Shown here piece by piece: positions 1-4,414 of a DNA stretch of 6,482 nt; the first letter of the stretch is position 1, and every line of letters starts with the position of its first letter. The translations under genes and the position numbers were made by a program. The stretch covers positions 1-6,482 of the forward strand of contig JAKSDC010000129.1 of the NCBI GenBank assembly GCA_022360275.1, written 5' to 3'. The notes under the pieces are model-generated. The model made no database searches. It was not told the origin of the DNA and saw nothing but the letters and a program-made list of their open reading frames with translations. This stretch comes from Chlorobiales bacterium. GTDB lineage: Bacteria > Bacteroidota > Chlorobiia > Chlorobiales > Chlorobiaceae.

Positions 1-29
1 ATATCAATAAAGTCATAGGGATTATTCAT
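1..29 (-). CDS. Possible 5' end of a leftward gene, cut by the window edge
   Basis: Reading leftward, an ATG at 29-27 opens a frame MNNPYDFID that stays open to the window edge. An AAGGA motif (37-33) precedes it, but the spacing of 3 nt is tight. An in-frame ATG at 50-48 gives a longer start, MKVKKGIMNNPYDFID, with only a weak TTGGAT before it. The sequence upstream is AT-rich, with a palindrome and a weak promoter candidate, as expected in front of a gene. Nine residues are too few to name a family. The function is unknown, and the frame could be open by chance. Confidence 0.35.
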
Positions 30-67
30 TATTCCTTTTTTCACTTTCATATCCAACATTATTTATT

Positions 68-82
68 ATCTGTACTACAGAT
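68..82. promoter_or_regulatory. Perfect 15-bp palindrome, operator-like
   Basis: ATCTGTA-C-TACAGAT has two perfect 7-bp arms around one central base. It lies 18 bp upstream of the ATG at 50 and 39 bp upstream of the ATG at 29 of the possible leftward gene. It is also downstream of the weak promoter candidate at 103-131. That position would suit a repressor site. It is not a standard LexA box: the CTGT and ACAG halves are 3 bp apart rather than 8. No regulator can be named. Confidence 0.4.
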
Positions 83-102
83 TCCTCTTAATTCTTTTAC
101 AA

Positions 103-131
103 AATTTACCACAATTTTGCTTCACGCTCAA
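103..131 (-). promoter_or_regulatory. Weak candidate promoter for the leftward gene
   Basis: On the minus strand, TTGAGC (131-126) and TAAATT (108-103) are separated by 17 bp, resembling a sigma-70 type -35/-10 pair with 4 of 6 matches in each box. Transcription would begin near 96 and run into the palindrome at 68-82 and the ATG at 50 or 29. The region is AT-rich, so chance matches are likely. Confidence 0.25.
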
Positions 132-150
132 ACAAACGTCTGAATTTAAT

Positions 151-252
151 GCCCGTAACAGCATACTATACTATTAGCATACCTATGCGACTAGCGAAAA
201 GCCATGAGGGCTGGTAGGTATTACAGGCAAGAGATGCTATAACGTTATGGGC
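151..252 (+). other. Nested inverted repeats, possible structured RNA or palindromic element
   Basis: Several helices nest inside each other. GCCCGTAAC (151-159) pairs with GTTATGGGC (244-252), and AGCAT (160-164) pairs with ATGCT (234-238). Positions 179-186 pair with 214-221 (8 bp including one G-U). AGCC (200-203) pairs with GGCT (209-212) around a 5-nt loop. The outer helix holds completely only in RNA read from the plus strand, where the one non-Watson-Crick position is a G-U; the other strand has an A-C mismatch there. I recognise no riboswitch, tRNA, SRP RNA or tmRNA signature. It could be an RNA, a palindromic repeat or chance. Confidence 0.35.
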
Positions 253-283
253 ATATCTATTTCGGACGGGGGATACGAAAAAA

Positions 284-318
284 GAGGCTGTCTCATAAGT
301 CAATTATGAGGCAGCTTT
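284..318. terminator. Bidirectional terminator-like hairpin at the element's left end
   Basis: GCTGTCTCATAA (287-298) pairs with TTATGAGGCAGC (304-315) through 12 bp with one U-G pair, around the 5-nt loop GTCAA. Weaker pairs extend it to 284 and 318. On the plus strand the stem is followed by TTTCTTGTTTTT (316-327). On the minus strand it is followed by CTCTTTTTT (286-278). It could stop transcripts from either side, including read-through from nrdJ, whose stop codon is about 330 bp away. Insertion-sequence ends often carry such hairpins, so it may be part of the element rather than a dedicated terminator. Confidence 0.5.
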
Positions 319-462
319 CTTGTTTTTACGGAGATCCTGTGTATTATGGCTTAAATCCTTTTAGTGTTTTTACAATAATATCTTAGCTAAACCCACAAAT
401 GCAATGGGCTACCTTTACAGATAGCTCGATTTTGCTTTGGTTTGCCCTTTTGAGACAGCCTC
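284..462. mobile_element. MITE-like element or insertion-sequence remnant
   Basis: The left end GAGGCTGTCTCATAAG (284-299) is the inverted copy of the right end CTTTTGAGACAGCCTC (447-462), with 15 of 16 bases matching. The 179 bp between and including the ends carry no plausible coding sequence. This is the form of a miniature inverted-repeat element, or of an insertion sequence that has lost its transposase. From memory, ends beginning GAGGCTGTCTCA occur in insertion sequences of several bacterial phyla; the family cannot be fixed here. No target-site duplication is visible: the left flank is an A-run and the right flank reads CTTCAC. The element is therefore probably old or immobile. Confidence 0.55.
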
Positions 463-523
463 CTTCACTTTGTTCAAAAGTCCGAATCTCGGCGAATTTT
501 ACCCAGGGATACAAACCGGATGT

Positions 524-641
524 CTGCTGTAGTGAGCGGTTCGAGTGCAAGGCGGATGGAGCGCAGAAACCGGAGCGTACTGATAGTACGTGAGGATTTC
601 GAGCACCACCCAACGCAGCAATCGAACCGCGCAACAGGCAG
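524..641. repeat. Long imperfect intergenic palindrome beside the nrdJ 3' end
   Basis: GCGGTTCGA (536-544) and TCGAACCGC (622-630) form perfect 9-bp arms. CTGCTGT (524-530) and ACAGGCAG (634-641) extend them outward with one bulge. The centre is CGTACT-GAT-AGTACG (576-590), a 6-bp hairpin. Between arms and centre the halves are only partly complementary, with one short gapped stretch around 552-570 and 595-612. From memory, palindromes containing GGAGCGTAC and GTACGTGAGGATTTCGAGC recur in intergenic DNA of green sulfur bacteria and some deltaproteobacteria. I treat it as a dispersed REP- or MITE-like repeat. It ends 10 bp from the nrdJ stop codon and could stabilise that mRNA's 3' end. It lacks a U-run, so it is not a classic terminator. 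Confidence 0.6.
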
Positions 642-650
642 AAAATGGTT

Positions 651-3600
651 TTAGGAGCAGCCGGTGGTCATTCCACAATCCTCGCACACTTTACATGTTC
701 CGTTCTGGCGAACTCTCATCGAGCCGCAGTTCTCGCACTGCTCGCCGGAATATCCCTGAACCTTGGCCTGGATTATCTGGGTATCGACAGAACCTGTAGC
801 TTCTGTTTCCGTTTGCACGCCAGCTTTCCCATGCAGCCGTGTGGGAGAAGAGGAGCCATCGGAAGTCATCCCTTCCGGACTGACATGACCGTTTGCGTCG
901 CCGTCTTTCTCTCCCTGCTCCGCATCCTCCGATGAGATTTCGTCAACCGCCTTGACATGGATAAAGTCTTTCCGTCCCAGGTAATCGTAGCCGATGGAAC
1001 GAAAAACATAATCGAGAATCGAGGTGGCGTTCTTGATGACGTTATGGCCCTGCACCATGCCTGCAGGTTCAAATCTGGTAAAGGTAAAGCTGTCCACCAG
1101 CTCTTCAAGAGGCATTCCATACTGCAGCGCCTTGGACGCAAGGACTGCAAAACAGTTGAGCAAGCCTTTAAACGATGCCCCTTCCTTGTACATGTCGATG
1201 AATATCTCACCAAGGGAACCGTCCTCATACTCGCCGGTTCTCAGGAATACCTTGTGAGCGCCGACATACGCTTCACGGATATAGCCTTTTCTGCGTTTCG
1301 GCAGCATACGGCGTTCCGACCGGTGATAGATTCTTTCGACAATCCGCTCCTGCATTTCTTTCGGGCCTTTGGTTTCATCGACATCGTCCTCTGTGCCCAG
1401 CATGATCACTTCGTCGAGATCATCGTAACTGCTGATGTTAAGAGGCTGCGAAAGTTTTGAACCGTCACGATAAATGGTAATCGCCTTGATCATGTGCTGC
1501 CATGCAGAGAAATAGACTTCCGCTATTTCCTGGTTCGTAGCAGTTGCAGGCATATTGACGGTTTTGGATATCGCGCCGGAAATAAACGGCTGAACAGCCG
1601 ACATCATGCGTACGTGAGCCATGTGGTTGATAAAGCGAAGGCCCTTGCTGCCGCATTTCCCTGCACAGTCGAACACCGGCAAATGTTCCAGCTTCAGGTG
1701 CGGCGCTCCTTCTACGGTCATGGTACCGCAAACGTAATCATTTGCAGTTTCATAATCTGCAGATGAAGCACCGAGAGCTTCGAGCATGTTGAAGTTCTGG
1801 TCATTGAGCTGCGCCTCGGTGAAACCCAGTGATTCACAGAATTCTTCTCCGAGAATCCACTTGTTGAAGGCAAAACGGATATCAAAAACATTTTCCAGCT
1901 GGGCTTCGACAGCTTCTATCTTGTCCTCGGTAAACCCCTTGTTTTTCAACCACTGGCGGTTGATGGTCGGACAACCGGTCAAGGTGCCGTGCCCCTTGCA
2001 GTATTTTTCAATATCCTCTATCTGTTTATCACTGTATTGAAGCCTTTCGAGCGCCTTGTGTACCGACTGGTTGACAATCTTGAAATAGCCGCCGCCGGCA
2101 AGTTTTTTGAACTTGACAATCGCGAATTCGGGCTCGACGCCGGTCGTATCGCAATCCATGACCAACCCGATAGTACCTGTTGGCGCGATGACGCTGACCT
2201 GAGCGTTTCTGTAACCATATTTTTCACCCATCTCAAGCGCTTTGTCCCAAACCTTTCCGGCTTGTTTGAACAAATAGGTTGGGCAATACTCGGAATCAAT
2301 CCCGCGAGGCTTGACCATGAGGCCTTCGTAGTCGTCTTCCGACATGTTATGCGCTGCCCTGCGATGATTCCTTATCACCCGCAGCATATCCGTAGCGTTC
2401 TCCCCGTATCGTGCAAAAGCCCCCAGATCTTTTGCCATTTCTGCGGAGGCCTTGTACGCCTCACCGGTGACCAGCGCGGATATCGCTCCGGCGATTGCAA
2501 GCGCTTTTGGCGAGTCATAGGGAATTCCCATAATCATGAGAACCGTGCCGAGGTTTGCAAAACCCAGACCGAGCGTTCTGAATTCATAGCTCAGACGGGC
2601 AATATCCCTCGACGGAAAGTGAGCCATCAACACCGAAATCTCAAGAACGACCGTCCAGAGCCGCGTTGCATGCAGCAAATCGTCGACCTTTATTCTACCC
2701 TGTTTTTCATCAAGAAAGCGCCCGAGATTCAAACTTGCCAAATTGCAAGCCGTATCGTCCAAAAACATGTACTCCGAACAGGGGTTGCTGGCATTGATAC
2801 GACCGCTTTGCGGACAGGTATGCCAGTCGTTGATGGTCGTATCGAACTGCAGACCGGGGTCGGCACATTTCCATGCGCTCATGACGACTTTATCCCAGAG
2901 ATCGCGTGCCCGGACCGACTTTGCATGCTTTCCTGTCGTCCGCTCTTTAAGCTCCCACAACTCGTCATTCTCAACCGCTTTCATGAAAGCATTGGTCACC
3001 CTGACGGTGTTGTTCGAATTCTGGCCGGCAACAGTCTGGTAAGCTTCAGATTCATAATGTGTGTTGTACTCATCGAAGTCGAGCGATGTAAACCCCTGAT
3101 CTACAAGTGAAAGCACCCTTACGATGTAAGTCATCGGGACACCACGGGCAACGGCATTCTTGATCAGCGTATTCAGCCTTTGATTTTTGTGCCGGTCACT
3201 GCCATTTTCAACCGCTTCATCGACAATTCCCTTGAGGAACCGGGAACAAATTTTGGAACCGGCTACAAGCGACGCAACCTTATCCTCTTCCTTTGCTTTC
3301 CACTCTATGAACTTTTCAACATCGGGATGATCGATATCGACAATAACCATTTTTGCCGCCCGCCGCGTCGTACCCCCGGATTTTATTGCACCGGCGGCAG
3401 AGTCAAAAATCTTGAGAAAACTCATCAGCCCGGAAGAGCTGCCTCCCCCGCTGAGCTTTTCCCCTGATGAACGCAGGTTTGAAAAGTTGGTTCCCGAACC
3501 GCTGCCGAACTTGAACACTCTCGCTTCCCGCATGGCAAGATCGAAAATTCCGCCATCGTTCACCAGGTCATCCTTGACCGACTGGATAAAACATGCATGT

Positions 3601-4139
3601 GCCTGGGGCCTCGAATAGGCGTCTTTTGATTCTTTCGTTTCACCACTCCCGCTGTCAACATAAAAGTGACCCTGTGCCGGTCCCTCTATACCGTAAGCAT
3701 ACTTGAGGCCCGTATTGAACCACTGAGGCGAATTGGGAGCGCCCATCTGTCCGATCAGCATATAGGCAACCTCGTCATAAAAAGCCTGAGCATCCTCCTG
3801 AGCATCGAAATATTTGTACTTTTCTCCCCACTCTTTCCAGCACCCTACGAGACGGTGCACAACCTGCTTGATCGAATGTTCACCGCCGGTAACAGGTTGT
3901 CCTTTTTCATCCAGCACAACATCGCCTTTCTCATCCCGTTGCGAAACCCCTGTTTTTCTGAAATATTTTTGTGCAAGAATGTCAGCGGCAACCTGGGACC
4001 ACTCTTTCGGCACCTCGACATCATTCATCTCAAATACCTTGGATCCATCGGGATTGCGAAGTACGGACGAACGTTTCGTGTACTCGAACATCTCGTAAAC
4101 ATTACGGCCTTTCGTGGTAAAACGGCGGGAAATTTTCAT
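651..4139 (-). CDS. nrdJ: Adenosylcobalamin-dependent (class II) ribonucleotide reductase
   Basis: This cytoplasmic enzyme reduces ribonucleotides to deoxyribonucleotides, using adenosylcobalamin to make the thiyl radical, so it needs no oxygen and no separate radical subunit. The 1162 residues match the long form of the family. Visible signatures are the redox cysteine Cys183 (ACFIQS), the NPCSE motif with Asn452, Cys454 (radical cysteine) and Glu456, the second redox cysteine Cys465, and PTGTI at 653-657. The spacing of 11 between Cys454 and Cys465 matches the Thermotoga enzyme (Cys322/Cys333, from memory). A TSCPD-type domain spans about 955-1055. A polar, probably disordered linker (about 1064-1130) leads to a cysteine tail with CENC (1135-1138) and Cys1149, 1152, 1155 and 1161, which probably re-reduces the active site. 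The ATG at 4139 is the first start after an in-frame TAA at 4154-4152. Its Shine-Dalgarno is weak, but the next residues (RRFTTKGRNVYE) look like the family's N-terminus. No frameshift or intein is seen. It lies downstream of icd but behind a terminator. Confidence 0.97.
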   Translation of the reverse strand: MKISRRFTTKGRNVYEMFEYTKRSSVLRNPDGSKVFEMNDVEVPKEWSQVAADILAQKYFRKTGVSQRDEKGDVVLDEKGQPVTGGEHSIKQVVHRLVGCWKEWGEKYKYFDAQEDAQAFYDEVAYMLIGQMGAPNSPQWFNTGLKYAYGIEGPAQGHFYVDSGSGETKESKDAYSRPQAHACFIQSVKDDLVNDGGIFDLAMREARVFKFGSGSGTNFSNLRSSGEKLSGGGSSSGLMSFLKIFDSAAGAIKSGGTTRRAAKMVIVDIDHPDVEKFIEWKAKEEDKVASLVAGSKICSRFLKGIVDEAVENGSDRHKNQRLNTLIKNAVARGVPMTYIVRVLSLVDQGFTSLDFDEYNTHYESEAYQTVAGQNSNNTVRVTNAFMKAVENDELWELKERTTGKHAKSVRARDLWDKVVMSAWKCADPGLQFDTTINDWHTCPQSGRINASNPCSEYMFLDDTACNLASLNLGRFLDEKQGRIKVDDLLHATRLWTVVLEISVLMAHFPSRDIARLSYEFRTLGLGFANLGTVLMIMGIPYDSPKALAIAGAISALVTGEAYKASAEMAKDLGAFARYGENATDMLRVIRNHRRAAHNMSEDDYEGLMVKPRGIDSEYCPTYLFKQAGKVWDKALEMGEKYGYRNAQVSVIAPTGTIGLVMDCDTTGVEPEFAIVKFKKLAGGGYFKIVNQSVHKALERLQYSDKQIEDIEKYCKGHGTLTGCPTINRQWLKNKGFTEDKIEAVEAQLENVFDIRFAFNKWILGEEFCESLGFTEAQLNDQNFNMLEALGASSADYETANDYVCGTMTVEGAPHLKLEHLPVFDCAGKCGSKGLRFINHMAHVRMMSAVQPFISGAISKTVNMPATATNQEIAEVYFSAWQHMIKAITIYRDGSKLSQPLNISSYDDLDEVIMLGTEDDVDETKGPKEMQERIVERIYHRSERRMLPKRRKGYIREAYVGAHKVFLRTGEYEDGSLGEIFIDMYKEGASFKGLLNCFAVLASKALQYGMPLEELVDSFTFTRFEPAGMVQGHNVIKNATSILDYVFRSIGYDYLGRKDFIHVKAVDEISSEDAEQGEKDGDANGHVSPEGMTSDGSSSPTRLHGKAGVQTETEATGSVDTQIIQAKVQGYSGEQCENCGSMRVRQNGTCKVCEDCGMTTGCS

Positions 4140-4215
4140 TGCGGGATATCTTTAGGAATAGTAAGCAAACTCGGACTCTAACCTGTTTTATTAAAGTCTC
4201 TTGTAAAAGCCAAGC

Positions 4216-4245
4216 CTGGTATCGGACAACGATAGCGGGGGCCAG
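4216..4245 (-). promoter_or_regulatory. Hairpin at the predicted 5' end of the nrdJ transcript
   Basis: TATCG (4220-4224) pairs with CGATA (4230-4234) around GACAA. Outside this, CTGG (4216-4219) pairs with CCAG (4242-4245), leaving the G-rich stretch 4235-4241 bulged. If transcription starts near 4245, as the candidate promoter suggests, this stem would sit at the very 5' end of the roughly 105-nt leader, where it could protect the mRNA. There is no U-run, so it is not a terminator. No B12-box motif is present, so it is not a recognisable cobalamin riboswitch. Confidence 0.35.
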
Positions 4246-4251
4246 AGAAAC

Positions 4252-4281
4252 AATATAAGCCGGTTCTGCTGTAAATAACAA
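4252..4281 (-). promoter_or_regulatory. Candidate nrdJ promoter
   Basis: On the minus strand, TTGTTA (4281-4276) and TATATT (4257-4252) are spaced by 18 bp. They resemble -35 and -10 boxes and predict a start near 4245 and a leader of about 105 nt before the nrdJ ATG. It lies between the icd terminator and nrdJ, where an independent promoter is expected. The match is moderate, and another AT-rich hexamer (TAATAA, near 4190) could serve instead. Confidence 0.4.
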
Positions 4282-4309
4282 GCAGATCCGACAGTCGGTT
4301 CCGCTGAAA
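4258..4309 (-). repeat. Pair of 17-bp direct repeats around the nrdJ promoter
   Basis: Read on the minus strand, TTTCAGCGGAACCGACT (4309-4293) and TTACAGCAGAACCGGCT (4274-4258) agree at 14 of 17 positions and lie 35 bp apart, start to start. The second copy fills the spacer of the candidate promoter, and the first lies just upstream of its -35 box, as operator pairs often do. The same bases can form competing hairpins: TCTGCT (4265-4270) with AGCAGA (4281-4286), or GCAGAT (4282-4287) with ATCTGC (4309-4314). The sequence does not fit the NrdR box I know (ACAC-AT-rich-GTGT). No regulator can be named. Confidence 0.45.
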
Positions 4310-4354
4310 TCTGCAAAGCCTTTCCTTACAAGAACTCAGAGAAAAAAATTCTAC

Positions 4355-4386
4355 AAAAAAAGCCTCCTCTGGTCAAGAGGAGGCTT
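4355..4386 (-). terminator. Rho-independent terminator of icd
   Basis: On the minus strand, AGCCTCCTCT (4385-4376) pairs perfectly with AGAGGAGGCT (4370-4361) around a 5-nt loop, followed by seven T residues (4361-4355). It begins about 30 bp after the icd stop codon. The 10-bp GC-rich stem plus T-run is a textbook intrinsic terminator. It implies that nrdJ, further downstream on the same strand, is mostly transcribed from its own promoter. Confidence 0.93.
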
Positions 4387-4414
4387 GTACAAAAAAGCCG
4401 CATTTCATCCATTC

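Larger units (their letters stand above)
30..650. other. Intergenic region without a complete gene
   Basis: Bases 30-283 are AT-rich and hold the palindrome, the weak promoter and the nested inverted repeats described separately. Bases 284-641 hold two repeat elements. The 61 bp between them (463-523) have no feature I can identify. Short open frames here, the longest 83 codons on the minus strand at 383-634, run straight through the repeat boundaries. They have no convincing start and no protein-like composition, so I do not call them genes. Confidence 0.6.

Noticed and set aside
321..373. 9-bp direct repeat TGTTTTTAC (321-329 and 365-373)
   Set aside because: It is short and AT-rich within a low-complexity stretch, so chance is sufficient. 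It does not flank the element as a target-site duplication would.
383..634. 83-codon minus-strand open frame downstream of nrdJ
   Set aside because: It crosses the right end of the MITE-like element, the gap and the long palindrome. Such frames arise from repeats and are often annotated as hypothetical proteins. Nothing suggests it is translated.
524..641. CRISPR repeat or tRNA-like structure
   Set aside because: There is one palindrome only, with no regularly spaced copies, and no acceptor, anticodon or T-arm signature.
1989..3110. 373-codon open frame on the plus strand, opposite nrdJ
   Set aside because: It lies wholly antisense to a strongly conserved coding region. Its translation is rich in Arg, Cys and His with no recognisable domain, and no ribosome binding site stands out. 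It is a shadow of nrdJ codon usage.
4249..4260. NrdR box near the nrdJ -10 region
   Set aside because: Only one half (ACAATATA) resembles the consensus. The other half does not match, and no second box lies at the expected distance.
4140..4354. Cobalamin riboswitch upstream of the B12-dependent reductase
   Set aside because: No B12-box sequence (GCCACTG-like) was found on the transcribed strand, and the hairpins present do not follow the riboswitch layout.
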